In this document: one piece after another, positions 1 to 8,217 of the stretch | Numbering within the stretch: position 1 is the first letter of the stretch | Layout: every line of letters begins with the position of its first letter | Source: Thioclava sp. JE_KL1 | GTDB taxonomy: Bacteria; Pseudomonadota; Alphaproteobacteria; Rhodobacterales; Rhodobacteraceae | DNA length: 64,000 nucleotides | Assembly (NCBI RefSeq): GCF_009296265.1 | Contig: NZ_WBJS01000001.1 | Coordinates: 372,001-436,000, forward strand | Direction of reading: 5' to 3' | Translations under genes and position numbers: made by a program | Notes under the pieces: generated by a model | Databases searched by the model: none | What the model was told of the DNA's origin: nothing | The model's input: the letters and a program-made list of their open reading frames with translations, nothing else

Positions 1-72
1 CTCGCCTTGCGGGAAGTCTTCGGTATCGCGATGGCGGTGGGGTCGATGCTGCTCATGGCGCGCGTCGCGTAA
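1..72 (+). CDS. C-terminal end of an upstream gene, possibly a membrane transporter
   Basis: Frame 1 is open from the window edge to a TAA at 70-72 and encodes 23 residues. The segment EVFGIAMAVGSMLLMARVA is hydrophobic and looks like the last transmembrane helix of a multi-spanning protein such as a DMT/EamA permease, which often ends with a helix of this composition. The start and almost the whole gene lie outside the window, so the family is a guess. Bases 73-194 to parE carry no gene that I can see. Confidence 0.45.
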   Translation, partial: LALREVFGIAMAVGSMLLMARVA

Positions 73-194
73 GGGCCGGACGTTTTCGGGGGTGTGGGGC
101 TTTCGAAGCGGATCGGGGCGGTGGGGTCTTCTTGCTCCTCCGCCCCAACCTGCGGTATCTCTTGTTTAGAAAACTACAAGAGAAAGCGAGCAGC

Positions 195-2150
195 ATGGCC
201 GACGATCTTCTGACGCCCCAGACCGATTCCTATGACGCCTCCTCGATCGAGGTGCTCGAAGGTCTCGAACCCGTGCGAAAACGCCCCGGCATGTATATCG
301 GCGGCACGGACGAGCGCGCGCTTCATCACATGGTGGCCGAGGTCCTCGACAACTCGATGGACGAAGCGGTGGCCGGTCACGCCAACCGCATCGAGGTCGA
401 GCTGCTCGCCGATCATTCCGTCGTCATCCGCGACAACGGGCGCGGCATCCCGATCGACCCGCACCCGAAATTCCCCGGCAAATCCGCGCTGGAAGTCATC
501 CTTTGCACGCTGCACGCGGGCGGCAAGTTCTCGGGCGACGCCTACGAGACCTCGGGCGGTCTGCACGGGGTGGGCGCCTCGGTGGTCAACGCGCTGTCGG
601 ACCTGATGGTCGTTCAGGTCGCCAAGAACAAGGAGCTGTATGAACAGCGCTTCTCGCGCGGCATCCCCGAAGGTCCGGTGCAGAAGATCGGCGCGGCGCC
701 GAACCGTCGCGGCACCACCGTCACCTTCCATGCCGACGAGCAGATCTTCGGCCATCACCGGTTCAAGCCTGCACGTCTGCTAAAGATGGTGCGCTCGAAA
801 GCGTATCTCTTCTCGGGCGTGGAGATTCGCTGGAAGTCCGAGGTCGACGATGGCGAGACCCCGACCGAAGCGACCTTCCACTTCCCCGGCGGCCTCGCCG
901 ATTACCTGACCGAGACGCTGAGCGGCGCCAGCACCTATGCCGACCGCCCCTTCTCGGGCAAGGTCGAGTTCCGCGAGAAGTTCAACGTGCCGGGCTCGGT
1001 CGAATGGGCGATCAACTGGACGCCCTCGCGCGACGGTTTCATCCAGTCCTACTGTAACACCGTCCCGACGCCCGAGGGCGGCACCCACGAGGCGGGCTTC
1101 TGGTCGGCGATCCTCAAGGGCATCCGCGCCTATGGCGAGTTGGTGAACAACAAGAAGGCCGCGCAGATCACCCGCGACGACCTGATCACCGGCGGCTGCG
1201 CGCTGGTCTCGTGCTTCATCCGCGAGCCGGAATTCGTGGGCCAGACCAAGGACCGTCTGGCCACCGTCGAGGCGCAGCGTCTGGTCGAAGGCGCGGTGCG
1301 CGACCACTTCGACAACTGGCTGGCCTCGGACACGAAATCCGCAGGCGCGATCCTCGATTTCCTCGTGCTGCGCGCCGAAGAACGCCTCAAGCGCCGGCAG
1401 GAGAAAGAGACCCAGCGCAAATCGGCCACCAAGCGCCTGCGCCTGCCCGGCAAGCTCGTCGATTGTTCGGCCACGAACCGTTCGGGCACGGAGCTGTTCA
1501 TCGTCGAGGGCGACTCGGCGGGTGGCTCGGCCAAGATGGCGCGCGACCGCAAGAACCAGGCGCTGCTGCCCCTGCGCGGCAAGATCCTCAACGTGCTCGG
1601 CGCGGCAAGCTCCAAGCTCGGCTCGAACCAGGAGATCAACGATCTGACGCAGGCGCTCGGCGTGGGGCTCGGCACCAAGTTCAACGTCGACGATCTGCGC
1701 TACGACAAGATCATCATCATGACCGACGCGGACGTGGACGGAGCCCACATCGCCTCGCTTCTGATGACCTTCTTCTTCACCCAGATGCGCCCGATGATCG
1801 ATCAGGGGCACCTCTATCTGGCCTGCCCGCCGCTCTACCGCCTGACCCAAGGGGCCAAGCGCGTCTATGTGGCCGATGACGCCGAGAAGGACGCGATGCT
1901 GGAGAAAGGTCTGGGCGGCAAAGGCAAGATCGACGTGCAGCGCTTCAAGGGTCTGGGCGAGATGGACGCGAAGGACCTGAAAGAAACCACGATGCACCCC
2001 GACACGCGCAAGCTGATCCGGGTGACGATCCACGACGACGAGCCGAACGAGACCGGCGATCTGGTCGAGCGTCTGATGGGCAAAAAGCCCGAACTGCGGT
2101 TCCAGTATATTCAGGAGAACGCGCAGTTCGTGGAGGAGCTGGATGTTTGA
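195..2150 (+). CDS. parE: DNA topoisomerase IV subunit B (ParE)
   Basis: ParE is the ATPase subunit of topoisomerase IV, which decatenates replicated chromosomes with ParC. The 651-residue protein has a GHKL ATPase domain: the N-box EVLDNSMDEA at about 49-58 and DNGRGIP at about 80-86. The TOPRIM motifs follow, EGDSAGGS near 438 and DADVDGAH near 511, and the protein ends in a standard GyrB/ParE C-terminus. The early KRPGMYIGG segment is typical of the type II topoisomerase B family. An upstream TTG at 132 would add 21 residues, but the ATG at 195 is preceded by a purine-rich stretch (AAGAGAAAGCGAG) and gives the normal N-terminus. No parC is in the window. The last 8 bases overlap the next gene. 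ParE rather than GyrB is judged from overall length and the absence of the long GyrB insert. Confidence 0.95.
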   Translation: MADDLLTPQTDSYDASSIEVLEGLEPVRKRPGMYIGGTDERALHHMVAEVLDNSMDEAVAGHANRIEVELLADHSVVIRDNGRGIPIDPHPKFPGKSALEVILCTLHAGGKFSGDAYETSGGLHGVGASVVNALSDLMVVQVAKNKELYEQRFSRGIPEGPVQKIGAAPNRRGTTVTFHADEQIFGHHRFKPARLLKMVRSKAYLFSGVEIRWKSEVDDGETPTEATFHFPGGLADYLTETLSGASTYADRPFSGKVEFREKFNVPGSVEWAINWTPSRDGFIQSYCNTVPTPEGGTHEAGFWSAILKGIRAYGELVNNKKAAQITRDDLITGGCALVSCFIREPEFVGQTKDRLATVEAQRLVEGAVRDHFDNWLASDTKSAGAILDFLVLRAEERLKRRQEKETQRKSATKRLRLPGKLVDCSATNRSGTELFIVEGDSAGGSAKMARDRKNQALLPLRGKILNVLGAASSKLGSNQEINDLTQALGVGLGTKFNVDDLRYDKIIIMTDADVDGAHIASLLMTFFFTQMRPMIDQGHLYLACPPLYRLTQGAKRVYVADDAEKDAMLEKGLGGKGKIDVQRFKGLGEMDAKDLKETTMHPDTRKLIRVTIHDDEPNETGDLVERLMGKKPELRFQYIQENAQFVEELDV

Positions 2151-2604
2151 CCTGCATTGGACCGAGTACCTCAAGGCGCTCGGTCCAACCTTGATCGCGG
2201 GGATCGTTGCCTATGTGGCTTGGCAACAGTGGCGGGTGAACCGCGCAGCACTGCGCGAGAAGCTCTTTGATCGCCGATGGGATATCTTCAACGAAACACA
2301 GGCATTCCTTTCTACTACCCTGAGCGGCGGCAAAGTGCACGATGATGATCTGGCACGATACTCCGACACCTGCCAACGCGCACGATTTCTGCTCGGGAAA
2401 GATCTGAGCGATTACCTCGAGAAAATCCGAACGCATGCAATTACGATGCGAATGCACCGAATGAAAATCGAAGGCTTAGAACCCGGGGAAGAACGCTCAA
2501 AACATATCCACGGTGAATACGATGAACTTCGGTGGCTTACAGATCAGCTTGGTGCGACTTTCAAGAAGTTCATGCCATACCTGTCCTTCAGTGACATTGA
2601 ATAA
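2143..2604 (+). CDS. Small membrane-anchored protein of unknown function
   Basis: This 153-residue protein is not recognised as a member of any family. It has one N-terminal membrane segment (about residues 11-27, TLIAGIVAYVAWQQW), then a charged cytoplasmic-looking region rich in Arg, Glu and Lys with a run of likely helices (MRMHRMKIEGLEPGEE, about 106-121). Its ATG lies inside the end of parE, 8 bases before that gene's stop ends, so it may be translationally coupled. Base composition changes abruptly here: codons such as ACA, GAA, CGA and TTT are frequent, unlike the strongly GC-rich third positions of parE. That suggests recent acquisition. A hairpin-repeat cluster begins directly after its stop. 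Confidence 0.7.
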   Translation: MFDLHWTEYLKALGPTLIAGIVAYVAWQQWRVNRAALREKLFDRRWDIFNETQAFLSTTLSGGKVHDDDLARYSDTCQRARFLLGKDLSDYLEKIRTHAITMRMHRMKIEGLEPGEERSKHIHGEYDELRWLTDQLGATFKKFMPYLSFSDIE

Positions 2605-2612
2605 TGAACATC

Positions 2613-3445
2613 CGGCCCGGGCGACCAGCCCGGGCAGCGCCCGACCCTCCCCCCGGGAGGGCGCATTGGCGACGCAGCCCGCAGCCTCACCGCCCTCCGG
2701 GCTTGCGAGATAAACCGCCCAAACCAGACGACAGCGAAGCGCCCACCCAAGGCTCGGGCGCTGCCCTCATTTCTCAGTACACGCGCCCGTCCGGCCCTTC
2801 GCTTGCGCTCCGGGCGTTCGCCGGGGCGTCCTTCCACTGGAAGGCCGCTTTTCCCGGCTCACCCCTCCCCCCAAGAGAGCACATTGGCGATGCGGCCCAC
2901 ACCCTCCCCGTCCTACGGGCTTGCAAGATAAACCGCCCAAACCAAACGACAGCAAAGCCCGCCCTGCGCCGCGACGCGCGGCGCGTTCGCCGCTGAAGGC
3001 TTCCACTGGAAGCCTTCCGAGACGCGGCTCACCCCAAGGCTCGGGCGCTGCCCTGATCTCTCACCACACGCGCCCGTCCGGCCCTTCGCTCGCGCTCCGG
3101 GCGTTCGCCGGGGCGTCCTCCCACTGGAAAGCCGCCAGTCCCGGCTCACCCCTCCCCCCAGGAGGGCGCATTAGCGATGCAGCTCACAGCTCCCCGCCCT
3201 TCGGCCTTGCGAGATAAAGCGCCCAAACCAGACGACGGCAAAGCGCCCCCTGCGCCGCGACGCGCGGCGCGTTCGCCACTGAAGGCTTCCACTGGAAGCC
3301 TTCCGAGACGCGGCTCACCCCAAGAGTCGGGCGCTGCCCTCGTCTCTCGCCACACGCGCCCGTCCGGCCCTTCGCTTGCGCTCCGGGCGTTCGCCGGGGG
3401 CGTCCTTCCACTGGAAGGCCGCTCTTCCCGGCTCACTCCCCCCTC
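2613..3445. repeat. Cluster of three tandem imperfect hairpin-rich repeat units
   Basis: The 928 bases between the small membrane gene and the epimerase hold no credible gene but contain three direct repeat units. Aligning on the CTCCCCCC box, the units start near 2648, 2866 and 3153. The spacing is therefore 218 and then 287 bases, and the first unit lacks a segment of about 70 bases present in the others. That segment (2965-3030 and 3251-3316) holds two back-to-back hairpins. One is GCGCCGCG / CGCGGCGC around a 3-nt loop. The other is GAAGGCTTCC with its exact complement around ACT. A shorter hairpin, CCTTCC-ACT-GGAAGG, recurs in each unit, with a mismatch in the second. Open frames crossing the units on both strands are composition artefacts. 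The structure resembles REP/BIME elements. A further copy of the double hairpin lies at 8017-8078. Confidence 0.8.
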
Positions 3446-3532
3446 GCTCGGCACGAAACGGACGTGGGCTTGGATCATCCCCGGCGGCGCGATACCAAGG
3501 CGCGACACGTCACAACCTCCGGATCCCGACAC

Positions 3533-4384
3533 ATGCCCCAGATTTCTACCCAAAGCCTCAGCGTCACCATCGCCGATCTGGGCGCCGAGATGCAGGGGCT
3601 GAGCTATCAGGGGCAGGAACTGCTCTGGGAGGGCGACCCGGCCTGGTGGAGCGGGCAAGCCCCGATCCTGTTCCCCATCGTCGGCCTTCCCGCGCCTGAC
3701 GGGGTGACGATCAATGGCACGCCCCACGCGATCCCCAAGCATGGATTCGCCCGCGACCTGCCCTTCCGCGTGACCGAGCTGACGCAAAACCGCTGCTGCC
3801 ACCTGCTCGAACCCTCGCAGGAGACTGCCGCCTATCCCTTCGATTTCCGCCTCGAGATCGTCCACGAGGTCGTGGGGGCGGAGTTGAGCGTCACCGCCAC
3901 GGTCAGCAATGCTGGTGATCGGGAGATGCCGTTTTCCTTCGGTTTTCACCCCGCGTTCCGCTGGCCGCTGCCCGGCGCGACCGGCCCGCATCGGATCGAG
4001 CTGAGCAACGGGGCGGAGCCTGCCTTGGCGCGGCTCGCAGATGGGATGCTGAGGCGCGCGCGGATGCCCTCGCCCTTCACGGCGGGCGCGCTGACCCTCG
4101 ACCCGGCGCAATATGAGGACGATGCGATGATCTTCCCCGAAGGTGCGGGCGACGGGTTGCGCTACTTCGCCGACGGGGCGCCGGTGCTCGATTTCCGCTT
4201 TTCCAACTTGCCCAATCTCGCGCTGTGGCAGAAGCCCGGTGCGCCCTATATCTGCATCGAACCGTGGCACGGACTGCCTGCCGCGGAGGGGGCCGGGCCG
4301 GAACTGGCCGCGCGGCCCGACAGCATGATCTTGCCGCCCGGCGCGCAGGAGAGATTCGCGATGACCCTACAGGTGAGCGGATGA
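3533..4384 (+). CDS. Aldose 1-epimerase (LacX-like, galactose mutarotase family)
   Basis: The 283-residue cytosolic protein belongs to the aldose-1-epimerase superfamily, which interconverts alpha and beta anomers of sugars or binds sugar phosphates. Indicators are the beta-rich sequence, an early segment around WEGDPAWWSGQAPILFPIVG (about 30-50), HGFARDLPF (about 70), the FGFHPAFRWPL block near 143 and the closing CIEPWHG motif near 240. The acidic residue and histidines of these blocks match the LacX/YeaD-like branch better than GalM, so the substrate is unclear. The ATG at 3533 is preferred over an upstream start at 3464 because the extra residues are Arg-rich and non-conserved in character. 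Its stop overlaps the start of the next gene in an ATGA, indicating one transcript. Confidence 0.85.
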   Translation: MPQISTQSLSVTIADLGAEMQGLSYQGQELLWEGDPAWWSGQAPILFPIVGLPAPDGVTINGTPHAIPKHGFARDLPFRVTELTQNRCCHLLEPSQETAAYPFDFRLEIVHEVVGAELSVTATVSNAGDREMPFSFGFHPAFRWPLPGATGPHRIELSNGAEPALARLADGMLRRARMPSPFTAGALTLDPAQYEDDAMIFPEGAGDGLRYFADGAPVLDFRFSNLPNLALWQKPGAPYICIEPWHGLPAAEGAGPELAARPDSMILPPGAQERFAMTLQVSG

Positions 4385-4884
4385 TCCCCTACCTCGCCTA
4401 TGGCTCCAACCTGCTGACCTCGCGGCTTGCCGCGCGCTGCCCCTCGGCGCGCGTGCTCGGGTTGGCGGAGGTTCCCGGACACTCGCTCGACTTCTCGAAA
4501 CGCGGGCGCGACGGGAGCGCGAAGGCCACGATCACCGAAAGCGACGCGCGCACCCAAGGCGTGCTGTTCGAGATCGCGGAGAGCGACATCCCCGCGCTTG
4601 ATGCCGCCGAAGGTGCGGGGCTGCATTACGAGAAGATTGCGCTGATGCTCGAGGATGGCAAGCGCGCCTTCACCTATCGCGCACTGCAGCGCCAGAACGG
4701 GATCGCGCCGTTCGAGTGGTATCTCGCGCTGATCCGGGCGGGGCGGCGCGAGCATGGGCTGGGCTTGGACGATCTAGCGCATGTCGAACCGATCCCCGAC
4801 CCCGCGCCCGACCGCCCCGGTTTCATCGCTGCACGCGAAGCGTTGGTTCGCGCGGGCTATCGAGACTGGCGCAGCGCGCTCTGA
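4381..4884 (+). CDS. Gamma-glutamylcyclotransferase-fold protein
   Basis: The 167-residue protein carries the family signature YGSN at residues 5-8 (PYLAYGSNLL), the substrate-binding loop of the GGCT/AIG2 fold. A later EGAGLHYEK segment near 78-86 supplies the likely catalytic Glu and family Tyr. Enzymes of this fold convert gamma-glutamyl compounds to 5-oxoproline plus the free amine, but many members have other or unknown substrates. It is translationally coupled to the epimerase-like gene through a 4-base ATGA overlap. Its 3' end overlaps the convergent pdeM gene by 28 bases, so no separate terminator fits between them. Confidence 0.8.
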   Translation: MIPYLAYGSNLLTSRLAARCPSARVLGLAEVPGHSLDFSKRGRDGSAKATITESDARTQGVLFEIAESDIPALDAAEGAGLHYEKIALMLEDGKRAFTYRALQRQNGIAPFEWYLALIRAGRREHGLGLDDLAHVEPIPDPAPDRPGFIAAREALVRAGYRDWRSAL

Positions 4885-5504
4885 CCGATCGGGCGCACCG
4901 GCATGCCCGGCCCGGTCAGCACGGCGATGCCTGCCCCGACCAGCGACGACAGCTCCGGCCCGTCGCAATCCAAGCCCCCGGTATAGGTGCCGAAAGCGGG
5001 CAGGATCAGGTGATCGCGCCCCACCAGAAACGCCCGATGCGACCGCCGTGCGATCTTGGCTTTCGGATGGTAATGGCCCGAGAGGTCCGGCCCCTGCCCT
5101 GCGATATGGCGCAGGGTAAGCGGGCCGATTTGCGTCTCCTCCACGGTCCGGCCCAAGCCGATCGGATCATGGTTTCCCGCGATCCAGAGCAGCTTCGTCT
5201 GCGCCGCGATCCGGGTCAGACGCCCGGCGATCTCGGGCGCGATCTCTCCCGCCGCCGCGTCGTCGTCGAACGCATCGCCGAGGCTGATCAGCCGCGAAGG
5301 CCGGAGGCGCAAAACCTCCGCCTCCAGCCGGATCACCGTGTCGAGGCTCTCGAAAGGCGGCAGCAGCGCGCCGCCACGCCGCGCCATCCGCTCGGACTTG
5401 CCAAGATGAAGATCGGCCACGATCAGCGCGCCTTCCACGGGCCAATAGAGCGCGCCCGACGGTTGCGCGATGAGCCGTTGCCCCGCGAAGGTGATCTCTC
5501 TCAT
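4857..5504 (-). CDS. pdeM: Ligase-associated DNA damage response endonuclease PdeM
   Basis: This 215-residue calcineurin-like metallophosphoesterase is the PdeM type found beside the Lhr-like helicase. Metal-binding motifs appear in order: DLH at 31-33, GDAFDD at 76-81, GNHD at 110-113 and GHYHPK at 143-148. The family is associated with DNA end processing in bacterial ATP-dependent-ligase repair clusters. The start at 5504 overlaps the helicase stop by 4 bases, so the two are co-transcribed, helicase first. The ATP-dependent ligase and MBL-fold exonuclease that often complete the cluster are not in this window. Confidence 0.9.
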   Translation of the reverse strand: MREITFAGQRLIAQPSGALYWPVEGALIVADLHLGKSERMARRGGALLPPFESLDTVIRLEAEVLRLRPSRLISLGDAFDDDAAAGEIAPEIAGRLTRIAAQTKLLWIAGNHDPIGLGRTVEETQIGPLTLRHIAGQGPDLSGHYHPKAKIARRSHRAFLVGRDHLILPAFGTYTGGLDCDGPELSSLVGAGIAVLTGPGMPVRPIGQSALRQSR

Positions 5505-7906
5505 TCCAGCCCCGCCTCGCGCATCATTGCCTGCGCCTCTTCTTCCATCAGCCGCGCTTCGCCCGTGCCGCCCCGAATGCCAACCTGCCCATGTTCAAGC
5601 AACAACGGCGCGGCCAGCGGCGTCACATGCGGGGCGCGGATATGCACGATTCTCTGCCCCTGGGCCAGCATCTCCTCGATCCGCTCGAAATCGACGAGGC
5701 CGCGGCTCGCCTCCTCGCGGGTGATGCGCAAGAGCAGGTGATCGGGGTCGTAGCGGCGTAGCGTGTCGTAAAGGATATCGGAGGAAAACGTCGCCTGTTT
5801 GCCCGATTTGCGCTGCCCCGGCAGGTTGCGCTGGATGAGGCCCGCAATCGTCGCGATCGACCGAAACGCGCGCTTCATAACCGCGTTGCTCTCGAGCCAG
5901 TCGCGCAGCCCCTCGCGCAGCCCTTCGGCCGATAGCAGCGGCGCGGGGTCTTCGACCGGGTCGATCGACCAGATCAGCAGCGCGTAGTCGGTAGCCACGA
6001 AGCCCAGCGGCCCGAGACCAGCCTGCTCCATCCGGTGGGTCAGCAGCAGCGCGAGGGTCTGATGCGCGTTGCGCCCGGCGAAACCGTAGAGGCAGAAGAA
6101 CGCCCGCCCGCCGCGCAGGAAGGTCTCGCAGGTCAGCGTGCCCGGGGCGGGTAGCGTGGAAATCTCGCGCTGCAGCGCCAGCCAGTCGCGCGTGTCGGGC
6201 GGCAGTTGGTCCCAATCCTCGGGCGTGGCAATCAGGCGCTGCACCCGTTGCGACAGCTCCAGTGAGGTCGCCATCTTCAGCCCCGAGAAGACGGCGATCT
6301 TCGGCTCGCGCGTGGCGGCATTCGTCACCTCCACGATCATTTCGCGCAGGCCCTCGTAGCGGACAACCTGCCCGCCGATCAGGAAAGTGTCGCCGGGGGT
6401 GAGAGACGAGGCGAACCCTTCCTCGACCTCGCCCAAGGGCGTGCCGCCGCGCCGGGATTTGCGGCGGACTTTCAGCTTCTCGGTCTCGGTGATCGCGCCG
6501 ATATTCATCCGCAGATCGCGGGTCGCGCGCGGGTCGCGGAGTTGCCATTTACCGTCGCGCTGCAACAGACGCTGCCAGCGGTCATAGGCCCGCAGCGCGT
6601 AGCCGCCGGTGGCGCAGAACTCCAAACAGGCATCGAATTCGGCGCGCGGCAGCGTCGCGTAGGGCCCTACCCGCAGCACCTCGGCATAAAGCGCATCCGC
6701 TTCGAACGGCCCGGCGCAGGCGGTCAGCAGGATATGCTGGCACAGCACGTCGAGCGGCCCGCGCCAGCGCCGCCCGCCGCCGTCCAGATCGTTCTCGCGC
6801 ACGGCCTCCAAGGCGGCGGCGCATTCGACGATCTCGAAGCGATTGGCGGGCACGATCCGCGCGCGCGAGGGCTCGTCATAGCGGTGATTGGCGCGCCCGA
6901 TCCGCTGCACGAGGCGCTTGACGTTCTTCGGCGCGCCGACCTGCAGAACCAGATCGACATCGCCCCAGTCGAGCCCGAGATCGAGCGAGCCGGTGCAGAC
7001 CACTGCGCGCAACTCGCCGCTGGCCATCGCCTCCTCGACCCTGTGGCGCGCCTCGCGCGAGAGCGAGCCGTGATGCAGCCCGATCGGCAGGGCGGTGTCG
7101 TTCACCTCCCAGAGCGCCTGAAAGAACAGCTCGGCCTGCGCGCGGGTATTCAGGAAAACGAGACTGAGGCGTGCCTCCTCGATCGCCGCCATCACGTCGC
7201 GCGCGGCGTGCCGCCCACCGCCGCCTGCCCAAGGTGCGGGGCGCTCGGTGGGCAGCATCTCGATATCGGGGGGCGGACCGGGATCGGCCATGATCACCCG
7301 CGCGCCGCCCATGAACTCGGCGAGCGCTTGCGGGGCCTCGACCGTGGCCGAGAGACCCGTGACGGTCAGGTCCGGCGACAGGCTGCGCAGCCGCGCAACG
7401 CCCAGCATCAATTGATCGCCGCGTTTGCTTTCGGCCAGCGCATGGATTTCATCGAGCACTACCCGCTTGACCCCCGCGAAGATTTTCGGCGCTTCCGGGT
7501 AGGACAGCATCAGCGCGAGGCTCTCCGGCGTCGTCAGCAGGATCTGCGGCGGATCAACCCGCTGACGACGACGCTGCGTGGCCGACGTGTCGCCAGTGCG
7601 ATCCTCGATCCGCAGGTCCAGCCCGATCTCGTCCACCGGCGCGCGCAGGTTGCGGGCGATATCCTTTGAAAGCGCCTTGAGCGGCGAGACGTAGAGCGTG
7701 TGCAGCCCCTCATATCCCTCGGCCAGATCGACGAGCGACGGCAGAAACCCCGCCAGCGTCTTGCCGCCCCCGGTCGGCGCGATCAGCAGCGTATCTTCGC
7801 GCGCCGACAGCACGTCGAGCTGATGCCTGTGCGGCTGCCAGCCGCGGCTGGCGAACCAGTCGGCGAAGCGTTGCGGCAGGAGGGGCGTGGCGGCGGTGGC
7901 GGGCAT
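5501..7906 (-). CDS. Ligase-associated DNA damage response DEXH-box helicase (Lhr-like)
   Basis: The 801-residue superfamily 2 helicase is of the short Lhr type linked to DNA repair. It has a Q-motif-like start (WQPHRHQ, about 23-29), Walker A APTGGGKT at 43-50, TTPESL at 125-130, a DEIH box at 152-155, and the later helicase motif QRIGRANHR near 336-344. The C-terminal half contains the winged-helix and DUF4238/Lhr-core type region seen in this family. It is likely an ATP-dependent 3'-5' translocase acting with PdeM on damaged DNA. It precedes pdeM by a 4-base overlap. The upstream 311 bases carry a hairpin repeat and the leader of divergent ilvD. Confidence 0.9.
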   Translation of the reverse strand: MPATAATPLLPQRFADWFASRGWQPHRHQLDVLSAREDTLLIAPTGGGKTLAGFLPSLVDLAEGYEGLHTLYVSPLKALSKDIARNLRAPVDEIGLDLRIEDRTGDTSATQRRRQRVDPPQILLTTPESLALMLSYPEAPKIFAGVKRVVLDEIHALAESKRGDQLMLGVARLRSLSPDLTVTGLSATVEAPQALAEFMGGARVIMADPGPPPDIEMLPTERPAPWAGGGGRHAARDVMAAIEEARLSLVFLNTRAQAELFFQALWEVNDTALPIGLHHGSLSREARHRVEEAMASGELRAVVCTGSLDLGLDWGDVDLVLQVGAPKNVKRLVQRIGRANHRYDEPSRARIVPANRFEIVECAAALEAVRENDLDGGGRRWRGPLDVLCQHILLTACAGPFEADALYAEVLRVGPYATLPRAEFDACLEFCATGGYALRAYDRWQRLLQRDGKWQLRDPRATRDLRMNIGAITETEKLKVRRKSRRGGTPLGEVEEGFASSLTPGDTFLIGGQVVRYEGLREMIVEVTNAATREPKIAVFSGLKMATSLELSQRVQRLIATPEDWDQLPPDTRDWLALQREISTLPAPGTLTCETFLRGGRAFFCLYGFAGRNAHQTLALLLTHRMEQAGLGPLGFVATDYALLIWSIDPVEDPAPLLSAEGLREGLRDWLESNAVMKRAFRSIATIAGLIQRNLPGQRKSGKQATFSSDILYDTLRRYDPDHLLLRITREEASRGLVDFERIEEMLAQGQRIVHIRAPHVTPLAAPLLLEHGQVGIRGGTGEARLMEEEAQAMMREAGLE

Positions 7907-7964
7907 CGCGTGAAAGGTAGGCGTGAGGAGCGGATGCGCAAGCTTTCCGGCTCCTCTTGGCGCG

Positions 7965-8090
7965 GGCGGCCAGCCCGGGCCGCGCCCGGCCCACCTTCTT
8001 ATGAGCGATGATCCTTTGCGCCGCGACGCGCGGCGCGCTCGCCGCTGAAGGCTTTCCCTGGAAGCCTTCCGAGACGCGACCCTCCCCCAA
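7965..8090. repeat. Dispersed copy of the double-hairpin repeat in the lhr-ilvD gap
   Basis: The 311-base gap between the helicase and ilvD contains a shortened copy of the cluster at 2613-3445. The pair GCGCCGCG-ACG-CGCGGCGC is repeated exactly at about 8019-8037. The second hairpin, at about 8047-8069, keeps the flanking GAAGGCTT and AAGCCTTC arms but has a changed loop (TCCCTGG). A segment at 7970-7994 with CCAGCCCGGG and CGCCCG resembles the beginning of the first cluster unit near 2613-2645. The rest of the gap is the ilvD leader. Confidence 0.75.
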
Positions 8091-8180
8091 CATCTCGCAT
8101 CATCGCACAGCCCACCCGCGCCATCTCGCCACTGTTCATTGGGCGATCCATGTTATATTCAGGCCCGCGACAGGAAATTG

Positions 8181-8196
8181 CCCGAGTCCCCTCGGG
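8181..8196 (+). promoter_or_regulatory. Small hairpin in the ilvD leader
   Basis: CCCGAG-TCCC-CTCGGG forms a perfect 6-bp stem about 20 bases before the ilvD ATG. No poly-T follows and no leader peptide rich in Ile, Val or Leu is evident. It is therefore not a classical attenuator, and its role, if any, is unknown. A TATATT at 8153-8158 could be part of a -10 region. Confidence 0.3.
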
Positions 8197-8217
8197 CGCG
8201 ACAGAAACGGAAATCTT

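Noticed and set aside
2648-3445. CRISPR array
   Set aside because: The units are 218-287 bases, without short constant repeats and variable spacers, and there are no cas genes.
2544-4270. Several open frames of 65-370 codons across the hairpin-repeat cluster
   Set aside because: They repeat the same translated repeat (for example [16 protein letters not shown]) on either strand, lack ribosome sites, and reflect repeat DNA.
8008-8217. N-terminal extension of IlvD by 70 residues
   Set aside because: The extension crosses the repeat element and leader; the ATG at 8218 gives the family-standard start and length.
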